Origin: an uncultured beta proteobacterium
Lineage (GTDB): Bacteria; Pseudomonadota; Gammaproteobacteria; Burkholderiales; Burkholderiaceae_C
DNA: 64,000 nt
Reading direction: 5' to 3'
Assembly: GCA_903886275.1 (NCBI GenBank)
Contig: CAISLN010000004.1
Coordinates: 1-64,000, forward strand
The position numbers were made by a program, and so were the translations under genes. The first letter of the stretch is position 1. Every line of letters starts with the position of its first letter. The notes beneath the pieces are model-generated. The model made no database searches. It was not told the DNA's origin and saw only the letters and a list, made by a program, of their open reading frames with translations. Below, one piece after another: positions 9,586-18,997 of the stretch.

Positions 9586-11634
9586 TTACTCGATGGGGTC
9601 TACCTGCAAAGGTTTGGGGTCGCGCCGCGAGGGCCGGCGTCCGCGCTGGTTGGCGTCTGTGCTGGACATGCTGCGCACCGGCAGCGTCACTTCTTTGCGC
9701 AGCTCTTCAAACGGTGCGTTCAGATGCGGAATGGCCATGGCTTCGACAAAGAATTCCTGGAAGCGCGGCTCCACCGCCGTCTCGATTTTTTCCACGCGGC
9801 GCACCAGGGCTTCGATGTCCTTGCGCGAGCGCTGGTTCAGGAGCGCAATGCGGGCACCGGTGCCTGCGGCATTGCCGGCCGAGGACACATGCTCCAACTT
9901 GCAGTCCGGAATCATGCCCAGCACCATGGCGTATTTCACGTCGATGTGGCTGCCAAAGGCGCCGGCCAGGCGGATGCGCTCCACGCTTGTGACATTGAGC
10001 CGCTCCATCAGCAGGCGCACACCGGCATAGAGCGCGGCCTTGCCCAATTGGATGGCGCGCACATCGTTTTGCATGATCTTCAAAGGGCGGGCTTCTGCCG
10101 TGGCCTTGAATAGCTCATACGAGAAGGTGCGGCCGTCTTCTTGTATGCGTGGGCTGCGCGCGGCGCAAGCGCCGTCGATCGTGCCGTCATGGCGGATGAT
10201 GCCGGCCAGGTACATCTCGGCCAGGGCCTCGATGATGCCGGAGCCGCAGACCCCGGTGACGCCCGAGCCGGCCACCGCTTCGGTAAAGCCGGGCTCGTCC
10301 GACCAGAGGTCCGAGCCAATCACCTTGAAGCGCGGCTCTAGCGTTTCGGGGTTGATGCGCACCCGCTCGATGGCGCCGGGTGCGGCGCGTTGACCGCAGC
10401 TGATCTGCGCGCCCTCGAAGGCCGGGCCGGTGGGGCTGGAGCAGGCCAGCATGCGCTGGTTGTTGCCCAGCACGATTTCGGCGTTCGTCCCCACGTCCAC
10501 CACCAGGGTCATCTTGTCGCTCAGGTCCGGACGCTCGGCCAGCAAGACGCCGGCCGTGTCGGCACCGACGTGGCCGGCAATGCAGGGCAGCACATAGATG
10601 CGCGCATTGCGGTGGATGCAGAAGTCAATCTCCACTGCCCACAGGGTGATGGCGCGGTCGGTGGCGAGTGCAAAGGGCGCGCCACCCAGCTCGGTCGGGT
10701 CGATCCCGAGCAGCAGGTGGTGCATGATGGGATTGCCCACAAACGTGGCTTCCAGAATGTCCTGCGGTGTGATGCCGGCCTGCGTCGCCACATCGGCGGC
10801 CAAGGTGTTCAAGGCCTCGCGCACGGCGGTGGTCATTTCCTTGTCGCCGCCCGGATTCATCATCACGTAAGAGACGCGGCTCATCAGGTCTTCGCCAAAG
10901 CGGATCTGCGGGTTCATCAGACCGGCCGAGGCCACCACTTCGCCCGAGGCCAGGTTGCACAGGTGGGCGGCAATGGTGGTGGAGCCAATGTCCACCGCCA
11001 GGCCGTAGACATGTTCCTTGAAGCCGGGCCAGACGGCCACGATTTGCTTGCCCGCATGCACCGCCACGGTGACCTTCCAGTCGCCCTGGCGCAGTGCTTT
11101 TTGAAGCTGCTGCAGCACGATCACATCGCAGGCCAGATCGGTCAGGCGCCATTCAAATTCGAGCGCGTCTTCCAGCCGGCGCAGGTCGCCGCTGGGGTCG
11201 TGCATATCGGGTTGCTGCACCTCTACATAGTGCAGGCGTATCAGCGGGTCGAGCTCCACGTCATAGGCTTCGGCCTCCTTGCGCACCACCTGCTTGTGCA
11301 CCTGGCTAGAGGAGGGCACGTCGATCACCACATCGCCTAGCACCTGGGCCGCGCAGGACAGGCGCCGCCCGTCCACCAGCGGCTGGGTGACGCAATACTC
11401 TTCTTCGACCTTGCCAAAGGGGCTCAGGTGGTCGAGCTTGGAGGTGAGGCCATGCTTGGGGAATTCGCCCTCGGACACCAGCACCTGGCAGCGTCCGCAA
11501 ATGCCGCGTCCGCCGCAGACCGAGTCAATGTCCACGCCCAGCGAGCGCGCGGCCTGCAGCACCGGTGTGCCGATGGGGAAACGACCACGACGGCCGGAAG
11601 GGGTAAATACGACCAGGGGGTCTTTTTGACTCAC
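9586..11634 (-). CDS. 2Fe-2S ferredoxin plus ASKHA (DUF4445/RACo-like) corrinoid-activation-type protein
   Basis: N-terminal CGGRGICGRC ferredoxin cluster; YGLAVDIGSTTIAAHL and LVVDVGTNAEIVLG ASKHA motifs; GSGIIEALAEMYLAGII, AGAFGSHID. Confidence 0.88.
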   Translation of the reverse strand: MSQKDPLVVFTPSGRRGRFPIGTPVLQAARSLGVDIDSVCGGRGICGRCQVLVSEGEFPKHGLTSKLDHLSPFGKVEEEYCVTQPLVDGRRLSCAAQVLGDVVIDVPSSSQVHKQVVRKEAEAYDVELDPLIRLHYVEVQQPDMHDPSGDLRRLEDALEFEWRLTDLACDVIVLQQLQKALRQGDWKVTVAVHAGKQIVAVWPGFKEHVYGLAVDIGSTTIAAHLCNLASGEVVASAGLMNPQIRFGEDLMSRVSYVMMNPGGDKEMTTAVREALNTLAADVATQAGITPQDILEATFVGNPIMHHLLLGIDPTELGGAPFALATDRAITLWAVEIDFCIHRNARIYVLPCIAGHVGADTAGVLLAERPDLSDKMTLVVDVGTNAEIVLGNNQRMLACSSPTGPAFEGAQISCGQRAAPGAIERVRINPETLEPRFKVIGSDLWSDEPGFTEAVAGSGVTGVCGSGIIEALAEMYLAGIIRHDGTIDGACAARSPRIQEDGRTFSYELFKATAEARPLKIMQNDVRAIQLGKAALYAGVRLLMERLNVTSVERIRLAGAFGSHIDVKYAMVLGMIPDCKLEHVSSAGNAAGTGARIALLNQRSRKDIEALVRRVEKIETAVEPRFQEFFVEAMAIPHLNAPFEELRKEVTLPVRSMSSTDANQRGRRPSRRDPKPLQVDPIE

Positions 11635-11712
11635 ACATCACTCCAATAGTTCAAACAAGCCCTGCGCGTGTGGCAAGGGCTGCAGCTCACCCGCGCAAGC
11701 GCGGGCTGACAA

Positions 11713-12627
11713 TTACTCCCGCTTGCGGCGGCTGCCGCCTTCGCGGCGACCACGTCCCATTTCGCCGTCGGCACCCATCACCGGGTCGGCGCGGAACTTG
11801 CGAATCCAGCGCATGCAATCGGGGTCATGGCCCATCATCACGTCGGCACCCATGATGGCCTTGACCACCTCGGCGTGCAGCGGGTTGGTGATGGCCGAGG
11901 TCATGCCAGCGGCAATCGCCATGGTCAAGAAGGCGGAGTTCACGCCATTGCGCTCGGGCAGGCCGAAGCTCACGTTGGAGGCGCCACAGGTGGTGTTGAC
12001 CTTGAGCTCGGTGCGCAGGCGGTGCACCAACTGCATGACCTGCACGCCGGCCTGGTTGATGGCGCCAATCGGCATCACCAGTGGGTCCACCACAATGTCG
12101 CAAGCTGGGATGCCGTAGTCGGAGGCGCGGTTCACGATCTTGCGGGCCACTTCAAAGCGCACGTTCGGGTCTTGCGAGATGCCGGTCTCGTCATTCGAGA
12201 TGGCGACCACGGCGGCGCCGTATTTCTTCACCAGCGGCAGCACGGTTTCCAGCCGGTCTTCTTCGCCGGTCACCGAGTTCACCAGGGCCTTGCCCTTGTA
12301 GACGGCCAGGCCCGCTTCCAGAGCGGCGACGATAGAGGAGTCGATGGAGATTGGCACATCGGTGATGCTTTGCACCAACTGGATCGCCTTGGCCAGCATG
12401 CCGGGCTCATCGGCCAGAGGAATGCCGGCATTGATGTCCAGCATGTGGGCGCCAGCGGCGACCTGGGCCAGGGCATCGGCAATGACGCGGCTGTAGTCGC
12501 CGGCCATCATCTCTGCGGCCATGATCTTGCGCCCGGTGGGGTTGATGCGCTCGCCAATGATGACGAAGGGGCGGTCAAAGCCAATCACCACTTCTTTGGT
12601 GGCGGAGCTGATGATGGTATCGGTCAC
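11713..12627 (-). CDS. Methyltetrahydrofolate:corrinoid methyltransferase (pterin-binding family)
   Basis: IIGERINPTGRK, ADEPGMLAKAIQLVQSITDVPISIDSS, VNSVTGEEDR, NTTCGASNVSFGLPER. Confidence 0.87.
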   Translation of the reverse strand: MTDTIISSATKEVVIGFDRPFVIIGERINPTGRKIMAAEMMAGDYSRVIADALAQVAAGAHMLDINAGIPLADEPGMLAKAIQLVQSITDVPISIDSSIVAALEAGLAVYKGKALVNSVTGEEDRLETVLPLVKKYGAAVVAISNDETGISQDPNVRFEVARKIVNRASDYGIPACDIVVDPLVMPIGAINQAGVQVMQLVHRLRTELKVNTTCGASNVSFGLPERNGVNSAFLTMAIAAGMTSAITNPLHAEVVKAIMGADVMMGHDPDCMRWIRKFRADPVMGADGEMGRGRREGGSRRKRE

Positions 12628-13655
12628 GTTGTTTCCTTGGTTTCGGTTTTCAGGGTATCGCGTTCGGGGTACCAGGGCACACGGCCCTGCAGTACACCCG
12701 ATTTTTCAATGATTTCGGCCACCGACTCTTCCTGCCGGAAGGCCATGACGTGCACGCCCGACACGCCCTTGATCTCTTTGATCTCCTGGATCAGGTCAAT
12801 GCAGATCTGGCGGCCCTCAAGCGCTGGTTTTTCGGCACCGGCCATGCGATTCACCACGGCGTCCGGAATATGGATGCCCGGCACATTGGTGCGCATCCAG
12901 TCGGCCGCTTTGGCGGTGCGCAAAGGTCCCACGCCGATCAGGAAGAAGGCCCTGTTGGGCCCGTCTTCGAGCAGCCCCAGGTCTTGCATCTGCTGCATAA
13001 AGGTCTTCAGGCGCGGCACATCGTAGCAGTACTGGGTCTGCAAAAACTGGGCGCCGGCGGCGACCTTCTTGGCAATGCGGTCACCGCGCCATTCATGGGG
13101 CGGCACAAAGGGGTTGGCAGCGGCACCAAAGAACACGCGCGGCGCATAGGTGACCTTGCGTCCGCTTTGGAATTTGTGCTCGTCGCGCAGGGTGCGCCCA
13201 ATCTGCAGCAGGCTCATGCAGTCCAGGTCAAACACCGGCTTGGCCTGCGGGTGGTCGCCCGACTGCACCCCATCGCCCGACAGGCACAGCATATTGGCCA
13301 CGCCCATGGCCGCACCGCCCAGGATGTCGCCCTGTATGGCAATGCGGTTTTTGTCGCGACACGATATTTGCATCACCGGCGCGTAGCCTATGCGGGTCAG
13401 CAGGGAGCACACCGCCAGGCTCGACATATGGCAGTTGGCGCCTGAGCCGTCGGTGGCGTTGATGGCGTCCACATAGCCGTCAAAAATGCGGGCGCGTTTA
13501 AAGACATCTTCCGGGTCGGCCGAGTCCGGTGGGTCGAGCTCGGAGGTGACGGCGAAGGCACCGGCACGCAGCACGCGCTCCAAGCGACCCGGCGAGGTGT
13601 GGCCTGGCAGGATGGGCAGTGGATAACCCGGGACCGGTTCGTCGTCGAATTTCAT
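12624..13655 (-). CDS. Methylenetetrahydrofolate reductase (MetF-like)
   Basis: VTSELDPPDSADPEDV, NATDG.G.NCHMSSLA, CRDKNRIAIQGDILGGAAMGVANMLCLSGDGV; coupled to the MetV-like gene. Confidence 0.85.
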   Translation of the reverse strand: MKFDDEPVPGYPLPILPGHTSPGRLERVLRAGAFAVTSELDPPDSADPEDVFKRARIFDGYVDAINATDGSGANCHMSSLAVCSLLTRIGYAPVMQISCRDKNRIAIQGDILGGAAMGVANMLCLSGDGVQSGDHPQAKPVFDLDCMSLLQIGRTLRDEHKFQSGRKVTYAPRVFFGAAANPFVPPHEWRGDRIAKKVAAGAQFLQTQYCYDVPRLKTFMQQMQDLGLLEDGPNRAFFLIGVGPLRTAKAADWMRTNVPGIHIPDAVVNRMAGAEKPALEGRQICIDLIQEIKEIKGVSGVHVMAFRQEESVAEIIEKSGVLQGRVPWYPERDTLKTETKETT

Positions 13656-14185
13656 GGTGCTTTGGGAGTGGTGCTGGTGGCTGGCGAAGAGGTCGTAGCG
13701 GCGGGCTTGGCAACTGCTGCAAGCGCTTTGGGCGGTGGCGGATTGCGCTCACGCGCCACCTTCAGCCAGGAGGAGCGGCCCTCCAGGCGGCGGTCCACCG
13801 GGAGCTGCACGATGCGTATGGCCCTCTTTCCTTCGACCATTCTTTCGCTGCCGTCAAAGGCTTCGACCCAGACGCAGCGCATCTCGGGTTTGACCTCGCA
13901 ATTGCCATTGGCACGCACGCCGCCACAGGGGCCGTTGCGGATGTTCTTGGGGCAGTTCATGGAACAGGACATGCCGGTGCTGCTCAAGGCGCATTGGCCG
14001 CACATCTGGCAGTCAAACAGCAGGCCCTTGGCGACCTTCTCGAAGGCGGCCACCGGTTTCTCTACCCGTGCGTAGCCGATCCAGTTCCACACCGGATGCA
14101 GGGCGACAAAGGCCTTCTCGAAGGCGTTGTAAAAGACCTCCATGCCCCGGGCATGGCGCACCGACCAGCGACGCACCGCGTACAT
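13652..14185 (-). CDS. Methylenetetrahydrofolate reductase C-terminal/zinc-finger protein (MetV-like)
   Basis: FDCQMCGQCALSSTGMSCSMNCPKNIRNGPCGGVRANGNCEVKPEMRCVW Cys-rich motif; overlaps metF start. Confidence 0.82.
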   Translation of the reverse strand: MYAVRRWSVRHARGMEVFYNAFEKAFVALHPVWNWIGYARVEKPVAAFEKVAKGLLFDCQMCGQCALSSTGMSCSMNCPKNIRNGPCGGVRANGNCEVKPEMRCVWVEAFDGSERMVEGKRAIRIVQLPVDRRLEGRSSWLKVARERNPPPPKALAAVAKPAATTSSPATSTTPKAP

Positions 14186-14186
14186 C

Positions 14187-14543
14187 TCAGGCGGCTCCGC
14201 TGCTTGCGCTGTCGGCGTCTGCTGGCGGTGCAGCCGCTGCCTTGGTCTCGTCCACGCCATGGGCGCGTATCAGGCGCAGCAGGTCTTCGTCGGAATATTG
14301 CGCTTCGATCTTGGCGGCTTCCGTATCGGCCTCGGCCTGCATGTCGTCGCTGCAGGCGCGTGGGGCGCTGCGGCTCCAGTCGGCCAGGTAGTCGGCCGAG
14401 CCGGACTTGCCGGCACGCATGGCGGCGCGGTCCACTGCCTCCTGGAAGCGGTGCGATAGCTGCACCTTGCCGGTCTCGCGGCCCTTTTTTACCACCACTT
14501 GTGCGGGGATGTCGCGCCAGGAAATGACGATCAGTTTTGCCAT
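14187..14543 (-). CDS. 'Virulence factor' family (PF13769-like) small protein of unknown function
   Basis: LIVISWRDIPAQVVVKKGRETGKVQLSHRFQEAVDRAAMRAG; operonic with MetV and DUF1638. Confidence 0.7.
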   Translation of the reverse strand: MAKLIVISWRDIPAQVVVKKGRETGKVQLSHRFQEAVDRAAMRAGKSGSADYLADWSRSAPRACSDDMQAEADTEAAKIEAQYSDEDLLRLIRAHGVDETKAAAAPPADADSASSGAA

Positions 14544-15160
14544 GTAATGATGCTTTCGGTTGCTTGTGTATGGGCATGTGCCAGGCTGCTTGCAAGCTCG
14601 CCATAGCCGGTCACATGGGATTCAAATTCAAGGCCCAGGCGCGCTGCGGCCACGCGCCCAGCGGCCAGCTTTTCTTCGGATGGAACCTGCGCCAGATAGC
14701 TCAGCTTCTTGTAGTTGCCAAAGTAGATCGGCAGCAGCTCGGGGTGCTTGTCAATTCCGAGCCCATGGATGATCAGGCGCTCGAAATGCTGGAGCAAAAA
14801 GTCGGTCAGGTAAAAGGTGCCCAACTCGGCCTCGGCCAGCTCGGCAAACTGTGTGCTGCCGGCAAAAAATTCGTAGCAATGGGCGCCGGGGATGCGCTCC
14901 ACCTTCTCTTCGATCAGCACGGCGTCTAACAGGCCGCCGGTGCCGCAGTCGGCATAGGCCACAAAGATGGAGGCAAAGCGCCCGCGGGCTGCGTGGATCT
15001 TGGCGCGCACGGCTTGCGGGATTTTTTCGGGGCGGTTGTGCAGCTCGGCGGGCAGGCATTGCACCACCATGTGCGGCCAGTGGTTGAGCGTGCGCAGCGC
15101 CACGATCTCGCGCGCCAGGGCGCCACAGGCAATCACAAGAAAGGCTGGCTGGGCACCCAT
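14531..15160 (-). CDS. DUF1638 domain-containing protein
   Basis: AFLVIACGALAREIVAL, CLPAELHNRPEKIPQAV, YADCGTGGLLDAVL, HCYEFFAG. Start at MGAQP chosen; ORF extends to 15286. Confidence 0.75.
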   Translation of the reverse strand: MGAQPAFLVIACGALAREIVALRTLNHWPHMVVQCLPAELHNRPEKIPQAVRAKIHAARGRFASIFVAYADCGTGGLLDAVLIEEKVERIPGAHCYEFFAGSTQFAELAEAELGTFYLTDFLLQHFERLIIHGLGIDKHPELLPIYFGNYKKLSYLAQVPSEEKLAAGRVAAARLGLEFESHVTGYGELASSLAHAHTQATESIITWQN

Positions 15161-15210
15161 GGCTGCTACGGGGGGCGTGGCGGACAAGGGTGCCAGCTCT
15201 GGCGTGGCGC

Positions 15211-15915
15211 TTAAGCCGCAGCGGCAGCGCGGCGCGCGGCGATCAGGGTCTTGGCGGTTTCGACCGCAATACCTGCATCGCGGCAATAGGCATCAGCGCC
15301 CACGGCCCGGCCGAACTCTTCGTTCAGCGGTGCGCCACCGACGAGCACGATGTAGTCGTTGCGAATGCCTTTTTCTTTCAGCGTGTCGATGACGACCTTC
15401 ATGTAGGGCATGGTGGTGGTCAGCAGCGCGGACAGGCCCAGGATGTCGGGCTTGTGCTCTTCAATGGCGGCCAGGTATTTTTCGACCGGGTTGTTGATGC
15501 CCAGGTCGATCACCTCAAAGCCCGCACCTTCCATCATCATGCCGACCAGGTTTTTGCCAATGTCGTGGATGTCGCCCTTGACGGTGCCGATCACCATCTT
15601 GCCAATCGGCGCGACGCCGGTTTCGGCCAGCAGGGGGCGCAGGATTTCCATGCCGCCCTTCATGGCGTTGGCCGCCAGCAGCACCTCGGGCACAAACAAA
15701 ATGCCGTCGCGAAAATCCACGCCGACAATGCGCATGCCTTCGACCAGGGCGTCGTCCAGCACGCGGGCTGCGGACCAGCCTCGACCGAGCAAGATATTGG
15801 TGGCTTCCACCACTTCTTCGCGCAGGCCGTTGTACAAATCGTCATGGACTTGCTCTGTCAACTCCTCGTCATTCAAGGTGTTCAGATCCAGATCGTCTTC
15901 AAATTCATTGGCCAC
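15211..15915 (-). CDS. Corrinoid (B12-binding) protein, MtbC/MtgC-like
   Basis: VIGTVKGDIHDIGKNLVGMMMEGAGFEVIDLG carries the DxHxxG B12 motif; LSALLTTTMPYMK. GTG start with CAGGAG upstream. Confidence 0.88.
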   Translation of the reverse strand: MANEFEDDLDLNTLNDEELTEQVHDDLYNGLREEVVEATNILLGRGWSAARVLDDALVEGMRIVGVDFRDGILFVPEVLLAANAMKGGMEILRPLLAETGVAPIGKMVIGTVKGDIHDIGKNLVGMMMEGAGFEVIDLGINNPVEKYLAAIEEHKPDILGLSALLTTTMPYMKVVIDTLKEKGIRNDYIVLVGGAPLNEEFGRAVGADAYCRDAGIAVETAKTLIAARRAAAAA

Positions 15916-16020
15916 CGCTAACTCCTGGTAAATAAGTTGCTTTGGACCCTGTGTGCAAGGCCAAAGCATGTTGAAAATGGTACGAGCCACTACCTGCCCG
16001 GGCTGACACAATAGCGACTT

Positions 16021-16064
16021 TCGATTGTCGTCATACGACAGGGGCATTGTCGCGCAATTGCCCC
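16021..16064. promoter_or_regulatory. Palindromic candidate operator between the corrinoid operon and purU
   Basis: TGTCGT-CAT-ACGACA perfect inverted repeat (16026-16040), then GGGGCATTG...CAATTGCCCC (16041-16064). Confidence 0.5.
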
Positions 16065-16192
16065 GGTCGCCAGGACCCCATTCGCCGTCGCTGCAAGATA
16101 ATTCAGGCCACTGCCAATCCCTAAACTGACCGCAGTGGCAGCACAGTGCATGCCCAAAAAACCTGTTCGATAAACCCCGGAGCCCTAATCCC

Positions 16193-17068
16193 ATGACCGT
16201 CCAACTTGAAGGCAAGCCCCACTACATTCTCACGGCCACCTGCGACAGCCGCATGGGGACTGTTGCCCGCGTGTCGGGCTTTCTGGCTTCGCGCACCTGC
16301 TACATCACCGACATGCAGCAGTTTGACGATGTGATCACCGGGCGCTTTTTCACCCGCATCAGCTTCTATGGCAACCCCGGCAGCACACCCGAGTTGGAAG
16401 AACTGCGCACACAGTTCCAGGAAGTGGCCGACATCGAAAAGATGGAGTGGGCGATTGTGGACGCCGAGAAGAAGCAGCGCGTGATGATCCTGGTCTCCAA
16501 GTTCGACCATTGCCTGGTCGATTTGCTGTACCGCAACCGCACCGGCGAGCTCAAGATGGAGATCACCTGCGTGGTCTCCAACCACCCCGATTTGCGCGCT
16601 TTGGTAGAGGCCCAGGGCCTGCGCTATGTGCACATTCCCGTCACCGCCGACACCAAGGCGGCGCAGGAAGACAAGCTGATGGAGCTGGTGCAAGAGACAC
16701 ACAGCGAACTGGTGGTGCTGGCGCGTTACATGCAGGTGCTGTCAGATAATTTGTGCCGCCGTTTGCGCGGTCAGGCCATCAATATCCACCACAGCTTCTT
16801 GCCCGGCTTCAAGGGTGCCAAGCCCTATCACCAGGCCCATGCGCGCGGCGTCAAACTGACCGGCGCCACCGCCCACTATGTGACGGCCGATCTGGACGAA
16901 GGCCCGATCATCGAGCAGGTGGTGCGGCGTGTCGATCACACCTATACGCCAGAGAAGTTGGCGGCTGCCGGGCGTGATTCGGAATGCCGTGCCTTGGCCA
17001 CGGCGGTGCGGCTGCATGTGGAGCGCAGGGTGTTTTTGAATGACTCGAAGACGGTGATTTTTGGGTGA
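16193..17068 (+). CDS. purU: Formyltetrahydrofolate deformylase
   Basis: N-terminal ACT domain (YILTATCDSRMGTVARVSGFLA), INIHHSFLPGFKGAKPYHQAHARGVKLTGATAHYVT. Confidence 0.92.
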   Translation: MTVQLEGKPHYILTATCDSRMGTVARVSGFLASRTCYITDMQQFDDVITGRFFTRISFYGNPGSTPELEELRTQFQEVADIEKMEWAIVDAEKKQRVMILVSKFDHCLVDLLYRNRTGELKMEITCVVSNHPDLRALVEAQGLRYVHIPVTADTKAAQEDKLMELVQETHSELVVLARYMQVLSDNLCRRLRGQAINIHHSFLPGFKGAKPYHQAHARGVKLTGATAHYVTADLDEGPIIEQVVRRVDHTYTPEKLAAAGRDSECRALATAVRLHVERRVFLNDSKTVIFG

Positions 17069-17080
17069 AATTCCAGGAGG

Positions 17081-18103
17081 CTATGCCTCCAACTCCGCTT
17101 CACCCACTTCACCCAAAATCACCCGCCGGCTATTGCGCCGCTCCGCGCTCGGCGTGTGGCCAAACAAATCGCGGTAGCACTTGGAAAAATGCGGTGGCGA
17201 CTGGAAGCCGCAGGCCACCGCCACCTCCATGATCGACATGGAGGTTTGCAAGAGCAGACCACGTGCGCGGCGCAGGCGCATGTCCAGGTAATACTTGGTC
17301 GGCACCTCGCCCACATAGCGCTTAAAGAGGCGCTCGATTTGGCGGCGCGACACGCCCACCAAATGGGCAATCTCGTCGAGCGACAGGGGCTCTTCGAGGT
17401 TGGCCTCCATCAGGGCGGCGGCCTCGATCAGGTTCTCGTGGAACAGGCCCACGCGCGCCAACAGCGGCACATGCTGGCGGTCCTGGTCGCTGCGGATGCG
17501 GTCCAGAATAAACTGGTCGGAAATCTGCGGCGCAATGTCGCGCCCCAGGTGGTTCTTGATGATGTTGAGCATCAGGTCCAGCGGCGCAATGCCACCGGAA
17601 CAGGTGTAGCGGTCACGGTCTATGGCGTAGAGCTGCTTGGAAAACTGCACGGCCGGAAACTGCTCTTCCAGTGCCGACATGTTTTCCCAATGCACCACCG
17701 CCTTGTACTTGTCCAGTAAGCCCGCCTTGGCCAGCGCATAGCCGCCGGTGCACAGCGATCCCAAAGGCACCAAGCGCTGGGCAAAGCGGCGCAACACGGC
17801 GATCAGGTCGGCTGTCACGGTCTGCTCGACATGCACGCCGCCGCAGACAAACACGATGTTGGCCGGGCCTATGTGGTCGATGTTCACCGTGGGCGACATG
17901 GACAGGCCGTTGCTGGCCGCCACCGGTTTGCCGTCCATGCTGGCCAGGGTCCATTCGTACACATCCTGCTCGGCCACGCGGTTGGCCATGCGCAGCGCCT
18001 CCACCGCGCTGCTGAGTGCGATCAGCGAGTAGTTGGGCAGCGTCAGAAATACAAAGCGGTGCTTGGGTAGTGGGCTTGTGCGGCGGGGGGCAGGTGAATC
18101 CAT
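17081..18103 (-). CDS. GlxA-family AraC-type regulator (DJ-1/PfpI sensor plus HTH), GbdR-like
   Basis: N-terminal PfpI-like domain (VFVCGGVHVEQTV, SLCTGGYALAKAGLLD); C-terminal AraC HTH (MSIMEVAVACGFQSPPHFSKCYRDLFGHTPSAERR). Confidence 0.85.
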   Translation of the reverse strand: MDSPAPRRTSPLPKHRFVFLTLPNYSLIALSSAVEALRMANRVAEQDVYEWTLASMDGKPVAASNGLSMSPTVNIDHIGPANIVFVCGGVHVEQTVTADLIAVLRRFAQRLVPLGSLCTGGYALAKAGLLDKYKAVVHWENMSALEEQFPAVQFSKQLYAIDRDRYTCSGGIAPLDLMLNIIKNHLGRDIAPQISDQFILDRIRSDQDRQHVPLLARVGLFHENLIEAAALMEANLEEPLSLDEIAHLVGVSRRQIERLFKRYVGEVPTKYYLDMRLRRARGLLLQTSMSIMEVAVACGFQSPPHFSKCYRDLFGHTPSAERRNSRRVILGEVGEAELEA

Positions 18104-18118
18104 CAGGGCAGTCGGTTG

Positions 18119-18997
18119 TCAGGAGTCTTTATCTTTGGGTGCGAGGCCGAGTTTAGTCCTGAGCGACTGGCGTTTCCCCTGTGCACCAAAAGTTTCGGTG
18201 ATGCGGTCCAGCATGATCGCCAGCAGCACCACGGCCAGGCCGGACTCGAACCCGAGACCAATGTCGAGTCGCTGGATGCTGGCCAGCACATCGTTGCCCA
18301 AGCCGCCCGCGCCCACCATGGAGGCGATGATGACCATGGACAGGGCCATCATGATGGTCTGGTTGATGCCGGCCATGATGGAGGGCATGGCGCCGGGGAT
18401 CTGCACCTTGAACAGCACCTGCATGGGCGTGCAGCCAAAGGTGATGCCGGCCTCAACCTGCTCCTTGTTGACCTGGCGAATGCCCAGGTTGGTCAGGCGC
18501 ACCACCGGCGGCATGGCAAAGATCACGGTGGCGAGCACACCGGGCACGCGGCCCAGGCCAAACAGCATGGCCGCCGGAATCAGGTACACAAAGGCCGGCA
18601 TGGTCTGCATGAAGTCCAGCGTGGGGCGTACGATGGCCGCCACCCGGTCGCTGCGCGCCGCCCAGATGCCCAGCGGCAGGCCCAGCACCAGGCTGATGAA
18701 GGTGGCAGCCACGATGAGGGCCAGGGTCACCATGGTTTGCGGCCAGAAGCCGGTGGCGTCAATCACATAGCAGCAGGCCAGGCAGAACAGGGCAAATTTC
18801 CAGCCCACGCGCCAAAAGCCCAGGGCCACCAGCAGGGCCGTGACCAGCGGCATGGGAATGGCTTGCAGGCCCAGCTCTATGCCCTCGGTCAGGTCGCCAA
18901 TGCCCGAGCCCAGACGCTCCAGCGTGCCGCCGTCGTTGTCCACAATGTATTTGACGCCGCGGTCCACCCACTCGCCCAGGGGCAATGCTTCACTCAT
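18119..18997 (-). CDS. proW: Glycine betaine/proline-type ABC transporter permease
   Basis: [36 protein letters not shown] permease motifs; overlaps ATPase gene. Confidence 0.88.
   Translation of the reverse strand: MSEALPLGEWVDRGVKYIVDNDGGTLERLGSGIGDLTEGIELGLQAIPMPLVTALLVALGFWRVGWKFALFCLACCYVIDATGFWPQTMVTLALIVAATFISLVLGLPLGIWAARSDRVAAIVRPTLDFMQTMPAFVYLIPAAMLFGLGRVPGVLATVIFAMPPVVRLTNLGIRQVNKEQVEAGITFGCTPMQVLFKVQIPGAMPSIMAGINQTIMMALSMVIIASMVGAGGLGNDVLASIQRLDIGLGFESGLAVVLLAIMLDRITETFGAQGKRQSLRTKLGLAPKDKDS

Noticed and set aside
13652-14543. 'Virulence factor' label as evidence of pathogenicity
   Set aside because: The label is a legacy family name; context is one-carbon metabolism, not virulence.
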